A stretch of 64,000 nucleotides of DNA from Candidatus Saccharimonadota bacterium (GCA_017540545.1 JAFYAV010000001.1:248001-312000); one strand, 5' to 3'. Positions 7,733 through 16,256 are shown, numbered from the stretch's first letter. Notes: generated from the sequence alone by a model not told the origin. Numbers and translations are program-made.

Positions 7733-10339
7733 ATGAAAAAGAAAAACTGCATGTGCATCTCAAAAAGCCTACGGCGCATGTCGTTTTTTATTGCCGTCGC
7801 ATTTGCCAGTAGTTGTTTCGCCATCCATGGTGATTTAGCTAGTGCAACCACCCACAACCTTGTTGGATATCCAAAGAATAAAATGACGCGCCTCTCGCTC
7901 AAGAAGGTCTTATCCGCAAAACGTCCAAAAGGCGCTGGCAGTTTGCAGGGCTTCGCAATGACTGACAAGTATTACGTTCTCATCATGCGCCCGTCTGGCT
8001 TGGAAGATAACAATCAAGTTTTAATTATTCGTCGCGACGACAACAAAAATGTCACAGCCAGTTTTGGTAACCCAGTCTACAATATGGGCCACGGCAATGA
8101 TGCGACTTGGAATCGCAAAACTGACGAAATTATAGTTGTCGACGGCAGTCGTAAAGAGCTCGCTCGCCTCGACGCGAACAACTTCAAGAAAAAAGGTATT
8201 GCTAAACTTTACGATGCTAACGGAAAAACACTTATCGGTAGCGGCATAGCTTACGATAAGAATCGCAATGTATATCATACATCTCTTGGTCGTACGATCC
8301 GTTCTTTTAACTCTAAAAATCAGCTTGTTTTCGGATTTCAAGAGCTGCATAATCAAGTCAATCAAGGCCTTGCCTATAATAATGGCTATCTATATCGCCC
8401 TACCTGGGAATCGGCTGGGGGCTATCCTGGCGCAAAATATGATGGAATCTTCAAAAAACACACGACGGTTTTGTATCAATTTGGTATAGATGGCAGTTTC
8501 ACGCACGCTTATTACATCGACAACCCACTCTATGAGGTTGAAAGTATGGATTTCGATGAAAAGAACACGCCATTTATCGCCTTCAACGGGCCAACGGGCT
8601 ACTATTCAATCTACAAAATCGTGGACCCAAATCAGCTCAAACAGCTCCGCCAGAGCTACACTATATCTTATTTTGACAATGGCGGTTCTGGTTCGCCTGC
8701 AGAGCAGACTGCCTATGTGGGCATCGAGAAAAATCTTTCAAAAGTCAAACCGACTCGCGCAAATTATACTTTCCTTGGTTGGTCGACGAATAAGGAAGCC
8801 ACTAAAGCTAGCTATTCTGCCGGAGCTAAATATTTTAAAGCGTATGGAAGTAGCAATACTAACGTCAAATTATATGCTGTTTGGCGGCTTAGTTCCTATA
8901 CGATTTCTTATAATGCCAACGGTGGCAGTGGCGCTCCGTCCCATCAGCAATTGCCATTTAACCAGGATGCTACACTTTCAAAAGTCAAACCGACTCGCGC
9001 AAATTATACTTTCCTTGGTTGGTCCACAAACAAAGCCGCCACTGCCGCAGGCTATCGACCCGGCGCAATCTATAAAGGAAGAAAAACGATTACGCTCTAT
9101 GCCGTCTGGAGGAGTAAGATCTATTCAATTATCTATAATGCCAACGGCGGCACAGGTGCACCAAGTGTGCAGACTGCGACGGCAGGGCGAGTTACTACAC
9201 TTTCGAAAGTCAAACCAACTCGCGCAAATCATACTTTTCTTGGCTGGTCCAATAATAAAAATGCAGCGACCGCTCAATATGCACCGGGTGCGGATTTTGT
9301 CAGAAAAACTAACGTTACGCTCTATGCTGTCTGGAAAATTACTCAATCCCCAATGCCCACCCCCACTCCGACTCCAATCGCTCAGACTCTAACTATCACT
9401 TTTGACGCCAATGGCGGCATAAACGCGCCGAATTCAATCACTGGCGAAGTTGGTAAAATCACTCTCCCTGCCGCCAAGCCGACTCGCGCCGGCTTCGTAT
9501 TTCTTGGTTGGAATGAAGATAAAAACGCGAGCTCTGCCAATCACCAGCCGAGCACAAAATATCTCGGCGCAACTAGCGCTACACTCTATGCCGTCTGGCG
9601 GCAACAAATGATTGTTATTGTTTTTGACGCTAATGGCGGCAAGAATGCTCCTGCTACCCAAAACGTAGCTATAAACCAGACCATTAAGCTGCCCACGGAT
9701 GTTCCGATTCGTGATGGATATGTTTTTCTCGGATGGGGCACGGACAAGGATGCAAAAAATGCAGAATATGAGCCAGGTAGCCAACTATCGTCTCATTCGG
9801 ACATGTATCTCTACGCAATCTGGGAGCATAAAATGTATACGATTTCTTTTGATGCCAATAGCGGCATCAATGCACCATTGCCAATCTCGACCGACACGGA
9901 TGAGATTGTTCTCCCTCCAGACCGTCCAACGCGTTCCGGATACACTTTTCTCGGATGGTCGACTAGCTCGGATTCGTCAAAAGTCGAATACCAACCTGGC
10001 GACATTATTAATGGCCTAGAAAACCTCAAACTCTATGCCGTCTGGCAATCCGTTATGCCTATACCGATCATTGATACTGCTGATGACTCGGTCAATGAAA
10101 CGATTAGCGACAAAGTTGATGAAAATAATGACAAAGATACATCGGAGATTAATGGTGGCGAGGATAACAATTTTGCAACGGTCACCCTGGATGAACCAGA
10201 CGAATTACCAACAACTGGTCCAGTCGAAATTGCAATCGCAGTCATCGCTTTCATCTGCGTTACGTGTGGCGTTGTCTATTGGGCAATCAGCAGTAATCAG
10301 CTCAAAAAACTATATCGTTCCATCAGGGGGCGGCGGTAA
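7733..10339 (+). CDS. LPxTG-anchored surface protein with six InlB-type (Listeria-Bacteroides) repeats
   Basis: An 868-aa secreted protein. It has a long signal peptide (hydrophobic core FFIAVAFASSCFAI), and an approximately 260-residue N-terminal domain rich in short beta motifs that may be propeller-like. Six tandem repeats of about 70 residues follow; each begins with a YxxxGGxxAP or FDANGG pattern and ends FLGWS...ATLYAVW, the InlB B-repeat/Flg_new signature. After an acidic linker comes a C-terminal sorting signal: ELPTTG, a hydrophobic helix and a basic tail. It is expected to be covalently attached to cell wall by a sortase, and may bind the host cell. Repeats 1-3 share nearly identical DNA, so length variation by recombination is likely. 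Confidence 0.85.
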   Translation: MKKKNCMCISKSLRRMSFFIAVAFASSCFAIHGDLASATTHNLVGYPKNKMTRLSLKKVLSAKRPKGAGSLQGFAMTDKYYVLIMRPSGLEDNNQVLIIRRDDNKNVTASFGNPVYNMGHGNDATWNRKTDEIIVVDGSRKELARLDANNFKKKGIAKLYDANGKTLIGSGIAYDKNRNVYHTSLGRTIRSFNSKNQLVFGFQELHNQVNQGLAYNNGYLYRPTWESAGGYPGAKYDGIFKKHTTVLYQFGIDGSFTHAYYIDNPLYEVESMDFDEKNTPFIAFNGPTGYYSIYKIVDPNQLKQLRQSYTISYFDNGGSGSPAEQTAYVGIEKNLSKVKPTRANYTFLGWSTNKEATKASYSAGAKYFKAYGSSNTNVKLYAVWRLSSYTISYNANGGSGAPSHQQLPFNQDATLSKVKPTRANYTFLGWSTNKAATAAGYRPGAIYKGRKTITLYAVWRSKIYSIIYNANGGTGAPSVQTATAGRVTTLSKVKPTRANHTFLGWSNNKNAATAQYAPGADFVRKTNVTLYAVWKITQSPMPTPTPTPIAQTLTITFDANGGINAPNSITGEVGKITLPAAKPTRAGFVFLGWNEDKNASSANHQPSTKYLGATSATLYAVWRQQMIVIVFDANGGKNAPATQNVAINQTIKLPTDVPIRDGYVFLGWGTDKDAKNAEYEPGSQLSSHSDMYLYAIWEHKMYTISFDANSGINAPLPISTDTDEIVLPPDRPTRSGYTFLGWSTSSDSSKVEYQPGDIINGLENLKLYAVWQSVMPIPIIDTADDSVNETISDKVDENNDKDTSEINGGEDNNFATVTLDEPDELPTTGPVEIAIAVIAFICVTCGVVYWAISSNQLKKLYRSIRGRR
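8653..10047 (+). repeat. Six tandem InlB B-type coding repeats
   Basis: Six in-frame repeats of about 210-240 bases. A stretch of about 48 bases is identical between repeats 1 and 2 (around 8734-8782 and 8975-9023) and differs at only a few positions in repeat 3 (around 9206-9254). Repeats 4-6 have diverged in DNA but keep the protein pattern. Confidence 0.8.
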
Positions 10340-10352
10340 TATATTAAATGCG

Positions 10353-11351
10353 TTAAAGCCCCAAATGCCTTTTCGCAATATCTGTTACAACGCGCCCTCG
10401 CGGAGTGCGCTGAATCATACCCATTTGTACCAAAAACGGTTCCAAATAATCCTCAATCGTCGAAGCCTCGTCGCCCGTCAGTGCGGCAATCGTATTCAGC
10501 CCAACTGGTTTGTCGCCGTATTTTTCATACATCAGAGTCAGCATATTGCGATCAGCTGGGTCTAATCCCAAATCGTCAATCTCCAACATGTCTAAGGCGT
10601 TTTTTGCGGTTGGGGTATCGATAATTCCATCTCCATTAACATCCGCGTAGTCGCGTACGCGCTTCAGGAGTCGATTAGCGATTCTTGGCGTCAAGCGCGA
10701 ACGTTCGGCTAGCAGTTTTGCCGCTTCGGGCTTGATTTTTGTGTTCAAAATATTCGCTGAGCGTTCGATGATCTGCTGAATATCGTCGTTTGCATAATAT
10801 TCCAGACGATACGAATGGCCAAAACGGTCGCGTAATGGCCCCGCCAAATTGCCTGCTTGCGTCGTGGCACCAATCAATGTGAAACGCGGCAAATCTAATT
10901 TTACGCTCCGCGCCGCTGGGCCTTTTCCAATCACGATATCCAACTTGTAATCTTCCATTGCGGAATAAAGAATTTCCTCCACGGCACGTCGCAAGCGATG
11001 TATTTCGTCTATAAATAATATGTCGCCATCAGCGAGGTTCGTCAGGATGCTCGCTAGATCCCCAGCTTTTTCGATTGACGGGGCAGAGGTTGCTCGAAAA
11101 TTTGCACCCATCTCATGTGCGATTACGCCTGCCATTGTAGTTTTGCCAAGTCCCGGCGGTCCGTATAGTAACACATGATCCATCACGTCATTGCGTTTCC
11201 TGGCAGCTTCAATTGCAAGTTTTAGATTAGTCTTAAGACGGCGTTGGCCAATGTATTCGTTAAAATTCGTTGGGCGCAAAGAATACTCAACGGCACGCTC
11301 TTCGCTGTCGTCTTCGTGCAGACTGGTATCAATCACCCTCTCGATTGCCAT
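10353..11351 (-). CDS. ruvB: RuvB branch-migration ATPase
   Basis: A 332-aa AAA+ motor that drives Holliday-junction branch migration with RuvA. Visible are Walker A (YGPPGLGKTTMAG), Walker B (ILFIDEIHRL), sensor 1 (LIGATTQAG) and the C-terminal winged helix (GLNTIAALTGDEASTIEDYLEPFL). The ATG at 11351 gives the canonical N-terminus (MAIERVIDTSLHEDDSEERA); the frame is open further upstream but that sequence has no RuvB character. A TATAAT box (11358-11363) is six bases before this ATG, again implying a leaderless mRNA. I see nothing else in the 215 bases between this gene and the next. Confidence 0.95.
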   Translation of the reverse strand: MAIERVIDTSLHEDDSEERAVEYSLRPTNFNEYIGQRRLKTNLKLAIEAARKRNDVMDHVLLYGPPGLGKTTMAGVIAHEMGANFRATSAPSIEKAGDLASILTNLADGDILFIDEIHRLRRAVEEILYSAMEDYKLDIVIGKGPAARSVKLDLPRFTLIGATTQAGNLAGPLRDRFGHSYRLEYYANDDIQQIIERSANILNTKIKPEAAKLLAERSRLTPRIANRLLKRVRDYADVNGDGIIDTPTAKNALDMLEIDDLGLDPADRNMLTLMYEKYGDKPVGLNTIAALTGDEASTIEDYLEPFLVQMGMIQRTPRGRVVTDIAKRHLGL

Positions 11352-11566
11352 GTCTGTATTATAACACCTAGCGCCAAGCGGGAGCATCGCGTCGGTCGGA
11401 ATAAACTCACGCTTTTGTTGCGCGGGAGTTAAAGATGCAATTACTAGATGGGCAGAAAAGGTAGAATTGCGTAAATACGAAAAGCGATTACTATTAAAGA
11501 GAAGAAGGGCGACTTGCAGCCGTCGGGTAGCAAGCCAAGCCCACTTTTTTGTTCCCACTCGCGAGG

Positions 11567-12091
11567 CTACTTGGTCGCCTTCTTGCGCTTCTTATTGCCA
11601 CGTTCGTCTCGAAATCTCAATACATTTACGAACGTCACTATGGCAATCACTATATCGGCAACGAACATTGGGTAAGCCTGGATTAAGAAGTCAATAATTG
11701 CCCACAACATCAAATTAACTATGAGCGCAATTCTCATATGCTGCGCAGACTTTAGCGAATAGACGCACAGCGTAAATTGCACCGAAGCGACTATCGGCAA
11801 CACGCCCAGCCAGCCCCGATTATTGAATAGCGAGCCAACGACAATCATTAGCGCGCAAATAACCAAAGTTAAACTTTTGCTTAGCTTCCCCTTCGCGGAT
11901 AGAATATTTCTAACGAAGGTCAGAACATTCGTCACAACGGCCGAATGGGCACCCAGAAACCAATCCGAAAACCCGAGAAAGACCGCATTCAGCGCTTGCC
12001 ATTTCATCATTTCCTGCTTCTTGTTGGTGAATGTTGAATATACCAAAGCAAGCGCAGCCAGCAACGACAGTGTCTCTCCAGCTATGAACAT
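11567..12091 (-). CDS. YgjV-family membrane protein
   Basis: A 174-aa polytopic protein with five or six hydrophobic segments and a Lys/Arg-rich C-terminal tail (RDERGNKKRKKATK), which should be cytoplasmic. The N-terminal pattern (ETLSLLAALALVYSTFTNKKQEMMKWQALNA ending in a WFLGAHSAVVTN segment) fits the YgjV/Imp-YgjV family, whose function is unknown. It is transcribed divergently from the vWA gene. Confidence 0.6.
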   Translation of the reverse strand: MFIAGETLSLLAALALVYSTFTNKKQEMMKWQALNAVFLGFSDWFLGAHSAVVTNVLTFVRNILSAKGKLSKSLTLVICALMIVVGSLFNNRGWLGVLPIVASVQFTLCVYSLKSAQHMRIALIVNLMLWAIIDFLIQAYPMFVADIVIAIVTFVNVLRFRDERGNKKRKKATK

Positions 12092-12160
12092 TATTCATGG
12101 ATATTATATACGAAAAATGTATTGCACTGGGCTATAATAACCTCATAAATAGGAGGAGAT

Positions 12161-13963
12161 ATGGCATTAAAAGACTCTATCAAAAACACCGCCAAACTCA
12201 AGCAGAAGTATGATTTCTATGCTGGCTTGGGCTATTCCGAAGAAGCCGCTAGCGTCCTGTCCTGTTTTACTTATGGCAATAATCGAACCGTGAATAAGTT
12301 TTTCAAAGAACTTGGCGAGGAGAACTTACTGGCTAAAATTTACGACTTTGTCGGTGATGACGATATCGACGTGGCTGTTCAGCGCATCTACGAAAAATAC
12401 TCAACCAGAAGATACAATTACGATAACATTCCAAACAGCAGTATCCGCCTAGCTAGCGTTGCTAAGAGCGCGAGCAAGGGGCGCGCCAAAGTGAGCGAAC
12501 CGGAAGATGGCGCTATGGTGGAGGTGGGTGCGCCAATGGCTATCCGCATGAGTTTTTCTGAGGATTTACCGGATGGGTTTATGGAAAGTATTTCCACAGA
12601 CTCTTACGCGCCTATTGAGGAAAAAGATGCTAAAGGCGTGTTTGCGGCGCCAACTTCCACTTTCCGCATGACAACTACAACTGCGTCCATGGGTATCGTG
12701 ATGAACCAAATTCGCAACGATCGTGACATTGATTTATCGCAAGTTCGCATTGAAGAATTGCTTAATTATTTTGATTATGATAACCCAAAACCAAAGCAAG
12801 ATACGTTCAATATTAGCACCGAGATTCTGGACAAGAGCGATACTAAAAAACTGCTATATATTAACGTGCAGGCCAAATCAGAAATTAAAGAACACCAAAA
12901 TATTATTCTATTGCTCGACGTTTCTGGCAGCATGAGCCGCAATACGGAAGTTACGCAACAATCTATTGCGGTTATTGTGAGCAAGCTTAAGATTGGCGAT
13001 ATATTTAGCCTAGTCACGTATAGCTCCGTAGATGAAACTGTGCTCAAGAATTACGCCATCCGCTCAGACTACGACAAAGAATACATTATGGGCAAAGTAC
13101 TAACTCTCCTGATTGATGGTGGCACCTATGGCTCCAAGGGCATTGAGACGGCATACGAGATTGGCAAGCATAATTACGACGCCGCCTGGAACAATCAAGT
13201 TATTCTCATTACGGACGGCGACCTCAATTTCGGCATCACCGACAAAGGTGGCCTCGAGAAACTCATCGAAGAAAAGAAAAAAGAAAACCTATTTCTTTCT
13301 GTTATCGGCACGGGTCTATGGAATTACCAGGACGAAAAACTCGAAGTCCTAGCTAAGCATGGTAATGGAACTTACTGTGTCGTCAATAGTCTCGAAGATG
13401 TTTCTGAATCCATCAATAAACGCTATGAAAGCTTGACCAATATTGTTGCAAAAGACGTCAAAACTCAGGTCGAGTTCAATCCGAAATATGTCAAGAAATA
13501 TCGTTTACTCGGCTATGAGAATCGCGAGCTCAGTCATGAAGATTTCAAAAACGACAAAGTCATTTCCGAGCCATATGGCAGCGGCGGTCATGGTATTGCG
13601 CTATATGAGCTAACTATGAACGACGGCTCCGCTACGGGCGGCGAGTTCAAATATCAAACTGCCGTAGTGAATGATTCGGACGAACTCTGCACAATCAAGC
13701 TTCGCTATAAAGAGCCGCTCGCCGACACTAGCCACGAGATTGAGCATGTCGTAAAACTCGGAGATGGCGAAAATAAGAATGCCCGCCTAGCATATCTGCT
13801 TTACTGTATCTCCGAGCAGCTTCGAGGTTCGGACAAACTTGATGAAGCGGACCAAAAGTTCTTGGCGGATGCCATAGCAGAGAAGAGCTACGAAGATTTT
13901 GTGAAGCTGAATGGCGAGAAACTAAAAAGTTTCATCGAAGCGTATACGAAGAATAACAAATAG
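12161..13963 (+). CDS. YfbK-like von Willebrand factor A domain protein
   Basis: A 600-aa protein. The N-terminal 110 residues are helical and unknown. A YfbK-type N-terminal module follows (TTASMGIVMNQIRNDRDIDL, then RIEELLNYFDYDNPKP). Next is a vWA domain with a complete MIDAS start at D253 (LLLDVSGSMS) and later T and D residues (DGGTYGSKG; LITDGDLNFG). The C-terminal region matches the DUF3520 part of YfbK. No signal peptide is seen, so it is probably cytoplasmic; YfbK homologues are usually exported, which makes this version a little unusual. It has a strong AGGAGGAG ribosome site and a TATAAT promoter at about 12132. Its partner and role are unknown. Confidence 0.7.
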   Translation: MALKDSIKNTAKLKQKYDFYAGLGYSEEAASVLSCFTYGNNRTVNKFFKELGEENLLAKIYDFVGDDDIDVAVQRIYEKYSTRRYNYDNIPNSSIRLASVAKSASKGRAKVSEPEDGAMVEVGAPMAIRMSFSEDLPDGFMESISTDSYAPIEEKDAKGVFAAPTSTFRMTTTTASMGIVMNQIRNDRDIDLSQVRIEELLNYFDYDNPKPKQDTFNISTEILDKSDTKKLLYINVQAKSEIKEHQNIILLLDVSGSMSRNTEVTQQSIAVIVSKLKIGDIFSLVTYSSVDETVLKNYAIRSDYDKEYIMGKVLTLLIDGGTYGSKGIETAYEIGKHNYDAAWNNQVILITDGDLNFGITDKGGLEKLIEEKKKENLFLSVIGTGLWNYQDEKLEVLAKHGNGTYCVVNSLEDVSESINKRYESLTNIVAKDVKTQVEFNPKYVKKYRLLGYENRELSHEDFKNDKVISEPYGSGGHGIALYELTMNDGSATGGEFKYQTAVVNDSDELCTIKLRYKEPLADTSHEIEHVVKLGDGENKNARLAYLLYCISEQLRGSDKLDEADQKFLADAIAEKSYEDFVKLNGEKLKSFIEAYTKNNK

Positions 13964-13970
13964 TATTTAC

Positions 13971-14033
13971 GAATAAGCGTCTACTATGTATTATTGTATT
14001 AAGCAAGTAATACAATAGAAAGGACGCTTATTC
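13971..14033. promoter_or_regulatory. Nested palindrome at the GntR operon start (operator and possible RNA hairpin)
   Basis: Outer arms GAATAAGCGTC (13971-13981) and GACGCTTATTC (14023-14033) are perfectly complementary. Inside them are perfect arms TATTGTATT (13992-14000) and AATACAATA (14009-14017), separated by eight bases. The inner pair looks like a YtrA/GntR operator. In RNA the outer pair would bury the Shine-Dalgarno and the start codon of the regulator. Confidence 0.6.
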
Positions 14034-14395
14034 AATTCGTTTTCGACAACGAAAGACCAATCTATCTTCAACTGGTAGAACAGTTGCGGTTGATGATTGT
14101 GTCGGGGCAGTACGCAGCGGGAAGTCGACTCCCGTCTGTGCGCGAATTGGCTAGCCGGGCGCGGGTTAACCCCAACACAATGCAAAAAGCTCTTCAAGAA
14201 CTTGAAGACCAGCAGCTGATTTTTACCGAGCGCACGAATGGCAAATTCGTCACTGAAGATCAAAAGCTGATTGCGAAATACAAGAAGCAACTCGCAGTCG
14301 CTGCAGCCAAAGCTTATCTTGCCGAAGCGCAAAAAATCGGCGTTTCTTTCGAAGAAGCAATTAATACCTTGCAAGAAATAGGAGGCGGCAGATGA
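14030..14395 (+). CDS. GntR-family (YtrA-type) regulator with probable ATT start
   Basis: A protein of about 121 aa. An N-terminal winged helix (YLQLVEQLRLMIVSGQYAAG, then SRLPSVRELASRARVNPNTM) is typical of the YtrA subfamily, which represses a linked ABC transporter. The family N-terminus reads xIxFDNxxPIYLQ, and the DNA encodes IQFVFDNERPIYLQ, but no ATG, GTG or TTG exists between the in-frame stop at 14000 and that segment. An ATT at 14030 sits five bases after GAAAGGA, so ATT initiation is likely. The first conventional start in the frame (TTG 14084) would delete the first helix. The stop overlaps the next ATG (ATGA). Confidence 0.7.
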   Translation: MQFVFDNERPIYLQLVEQLRLMIVSGQYAAGSRLPSVRELASRARVNPNTMQKALQELEDQQLIFTERTNGKFVTEDQKLIAKYKKQLAVAAAKAYLAEAQKIGVSFEEAINTLQEIGGGR

Positions 14396-15099
14396 CTTTG
14401 CTAGAATGCAAACATCTTACGAAAACATTCGACCGTAAAACCGTACTCGACGACGTTAGTCTTAAAATCGAGCCCGGCAAAATCTACGGCCTGCTCGGCA
14501 AAAATGGTGCCGGCAAAACAACCCTAATAAAGTTAATTAACGATTTGCTCACGCCGACCGACGGCACGATTTTATTCAAAAAGAAAGCCATCGGAGTCCA
14601 ATCAAAGGCGCACATTTCATATTTGCCTGAACGCACGTATTTGGACAAAAATATGCGGGTTAGCCAAGCGATTAAAATGTTCGAAGATTTCTATGAGGAT
14701 TTCGACCAGAATCGCGCATATAAATTGCTTGAAGATTTAGATCTCGATGCAGACTCGAAAATTTCCAAAATGTCTAAGGGTATGCAAGAGAAGTTGCAGC
14801 TGATTTTAGTAATGTCGCGCGCCGCAGATCTGTATATTTTAGATGAGCCACTTGGTGGCGTCGATCCTGCCACGCGCGATTACATACTCGATACAATCTT
14901 GTCTAACTTCAAAGAAGGCTCCAGTGTAATTATATCCACGCATCTAATATCTGATATCGAGCGCATCCTCGATGAAGTAATCTTCATCGATAAAGGTAAA
15001 ATTGCGCTAACTAGCGATGCTGACAAACTTCGCAGTAAAGAAAAAGCGTCAATCGACGAAATATTTAGGAGGATGTTCCATGCTAAAAAAGCTAATTAA
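14392..15099 (+). CDS. ABC transporter ATP-binding protein (YtrB-like)
   Basis: A 235-aa nucleotide-binding subunit with Walker A (GLLGKNGAGKTTLIK), a variant signature (SKMSKGMQEKLQLI), Walker B (LYILDEPLGGVDPA) and an H-loop (ISTHLISDIE). It overlaps the GntR gene by four bases and the permease gene by 20. With the regulator and the permease it forms a YtrGABC-like exporter operon, probably responding to a cell-envelope stress or peptide signal. The signature has M-S-K-G in place of the usual LSGGQ, as is common in this subfamily. Confidence 0.88.
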   Translation: MTLLECKHLTKTFDRKTVLDDVSLKIEPGKIYGLLGKNGAGKTTLIKLINDLLTPTDGTILFKKKAIGVQSKAHISYLPERTYLDKNMRVSQAIKMFEDFYEDFDQNRAYKLLEDLDLDADSKISKMSKGMQEKLQLILVMSRAADLYILDEPLGGVDPATRDYILDTILSNFKEGSSVIISTHLISDIERILDEVIFIDKGKIALTSDADKLRSKEKASIDEIFRRMFHAKKAN

Positions 15100-15859
15100 A
15101 TACGACTTCCTATGGATGAATCGTAATATGGTTATAATATTTGCGATTGCGACCATTCTTTCTATTCTCACTCGCATTGCCAGTAATTTTACCGGCTCCG
15201 TAATTGGCGACCTCGTCTTTGGCATTTTGCGCGGTTTTACGATTGCGGCTTTCGCGAATGCTGTCATTAATTCAGCAATACGAATATGGGAACGTTTCCG
15301 CCAAAGTTTCTATAAAGACGAAGCATATTTGACGCATACGCTTCCAGTAAGCAAAAATACACTCTACGATAGCAAAGTTCTTTCTGGACTCTGCGCTATT
15401 GTATTATCTCTCGCCGTCGTGATTGCCTGTTTCTTCATCGCGTTTTGGAATAATGACATGTATGAATATTTTCGCTCAGTATTTAAAGATGGCGACATGA
15501 CATTTATTGTGCTCGGGATTCTCGTTACGGCTGTCTTGGAAGTAGTTTATGCCGTGAATGTTGGCATGTTTAGTCTTGCTGTTGGTCATCGTGCAAATAA
15601 TGGCCGTATGGCCCGTTCGGTGATTCTTGGCATCTTCTTGTATTTTGCTCTGCAAAGTATTTTACTCGCCATCATCTACTCAATCGGCATGTTCGACGAT
15701 AGTGTCAAAGCCATGTTCGGCGATGCAACGGATGTAGTGATCGGCTTTTCGACTTACCGCACGCTTATTGTTGTGACTGACATAATGTACCTTACGCTGA
15801 CTACCGGTTTGTATTTCGGTGGCAAGAAACTGTTTAGTAAAGGCGTAGATGTCGAGTAG
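15080..15859 (+). CDS. ABC transporter permease
   Basis: A 259-aa membrane protein with six predicted helices. ATG 15080 follows AGGAGGA and overlaps the end of the ATPase gene; earlier in-frame starts lie deep inside that gene and lack a ribosome site. The N-terminus (MLKKLIKYDFLWMNRN) and the segment ERFRQSFYKDEAYLTHTLPV are typical of ABC-2 type permeases paired with YtrB-like ATPases. It is the last gene of the operon. A TGATATAAT promoter for the next transcript begins just six bases after its stop codon. Confidence 0.8.
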   Translation: MLKKLIKYDFLWMNRNMVIIFAIATILSILTRIASNFTGSVIGDLVFGILRGFTIAAFANAVINSAIRIWERFRQSFYKDEAYLTHTLPVSKNTLYDSKVLSGLCAIVLSLAVVIACFFIAFWNNDMYEYFRSVFKDGDMTFIVLGILVTAVLEVVYAVNVGMFSLAVGHRANNGRMARSVILGIFLYFALQSILLAIIYSIGMFDDSVKAMFGDATDVVIGFSTYRTLIVVTDIMYLTLTTGLYFGGKKLFSKGVDVE

Positions 15860-15864
15860 CATGA

Positions 15865-15870
15865 TATAAT
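15865..15870 (+). promoter_or_regulatory. Extended -10 promoter of RNA unit 1
   Basis: TGATATAAT with the TATAAT at 15865-15870. No clear -35 is seen, but the TG extension can replace it. The predicted start is near 15877. Confidence 0.5.
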
Positions 15871-15876
15871 AACTAC

Positions 15877-15943
15877 AACGAGCGCAGTTCTAGAAACTAC
15901 ACTCTGTTTGGGTTCGGTTAGCCGCTAGCGGCTAACTTTTTTT
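15877..15943 (+). ncRNA. Predicted small RNA, unit 1 (hairpin plus terminator)
   Basis: A short transcript is implied by the promoter at 15865 and the terminator at 15917-15943. Its 5' part folds AGTT (15886-15889) with AACT (15895-15898) around a CTAGA loop, with a weaker GAG/CTC closing pair outside. Unit 2 at 16189 has the same design with a different stem and a conserved CTAGAA loop. There is no ORF with a ribosome site. I do not recognise the family. Confidence 0.5.
15917..15943 (+). terminator. Intrinsic terminator of RNA unit 1
   Basis: GTTAGCCGC, a TA loop, GCGGCTAAC, then seven T. A perfect 9-bp stem. Confidence 0.8.
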
Positions 15944-16012
15944 GGCTTCCGCACCAAGCGAATTTCGGACCTCAACTCCACAATCCAAATCCTGAAAGTG
16001 AGTGACATCTGG

Positions 16013-16070
16013 ATCTTTCTCAGGAGCGTCTAGCTATCTAGAATCCTGTTCACCGAAGCCCTGCGAGCTC
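16013..16070 (+). ncRNA. Conserved three-way-junction element, copy 1
   Basis: Aligned with copy 2 at 16325-16380. The closing stem is CAGGaGC (16021-16027) with GCCCTG (16058-16063), with one bulged A. The inner hairpin is TCTAG-CTAT-CTAGA, and a third short hairpin has a TTCA loop. Both copies begin ATCTTTCTCAG and end TGCGAGCTC. Compared with copy 2, one closing-stem pair changes from A-U to G-C, which supports a folded RNA. It lies about 70 bases after the unit 1 terminator; whether it is part of the same transcript is unknown. A weak hairpin followed by five T ends the unit near 16128. Confidence 0.5.
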
Positions 16071-16176
16071 TCATGACTTCAATGTCAGTTTTAACCATTG
16101 ATTTAAGACACCTTGCGGTGCCTTTTTAATATAGAAAAGTCCAAAGCGACTTAAAAGCATGAGTTTAATCATTTGC

Positions 16177-16182
16177 TATAAT
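16177..16182 (+). promoter_or_regulatory. Extended -10 promoter of RNA unit 2
   Basis: TTTGCTATAAT, the same eleven bases as the promoter at 4043-4053. It has a TG extension and no good -35. Confidence 0.5.
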
Positions 16183-16188
16183 ATATCT

Positions 16189-16256
16189 ATACAGGCGCAA
16201 GCCTAGAACTTACGCCTTGTTGGTTTAGGGGAGACTAGCTGAAGCTGGTCTCTTTT
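16189..16256 (+). ncRNA. Predicted small RNA, unit 2 (paralogue of unit 1)
   Basis: It begins just after the -10 at 16177. The stem AGGCG (16193-16197) with CGCCT (16213-16217) is continued by AAG/CTT around a CCTAGAA loop, and a G/T-rich linker leads to the terminator at 16231-16256. Unit 1 shares the loop and the order of parts, but the stems differ in sequence while keeping pairing, as expected of paralogous structured RNAs. Confidence 0.5.
16231..16256 (+). terminator. Intrinsic terminator of RNA unit 2
   Basis: GAGACTAGC, TGAA loop, GCTGGTCTC, then TTTT. A 9-bp stem with one T-G pair. Confidence 0.65.

Noticed and set aside
8490-9392. A 300-codon open frame on the plus strand, out of phase with the repeat protein
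   Set aside because: It is produced by the same codon-biased repeats read in another frame; it has no ribosome site and its repeats mirror those of the real gene.
8653-10047. Possible CRISPR-like direct repeats
   Set aside because: The repeats are over 200 bases, in frame and encode a known protein repeat; no short regularly spaced palindromic repeats or cas genes occur in the window.
11352-11558. N-terminal extension of ruvB by 69 codons
   Set aside because: It has no RuvB-like sequence, and the TATAAT six bases before ATG 11351 marks the real start.
15917-15936. Integron attC site (GTTAGCC...GGCTAAC)
   Set aside because: The half-sites do not fit GTTRRRY/RYYYAAC, the loop is only two bases, and a T7 run follows, so it is a terminator.
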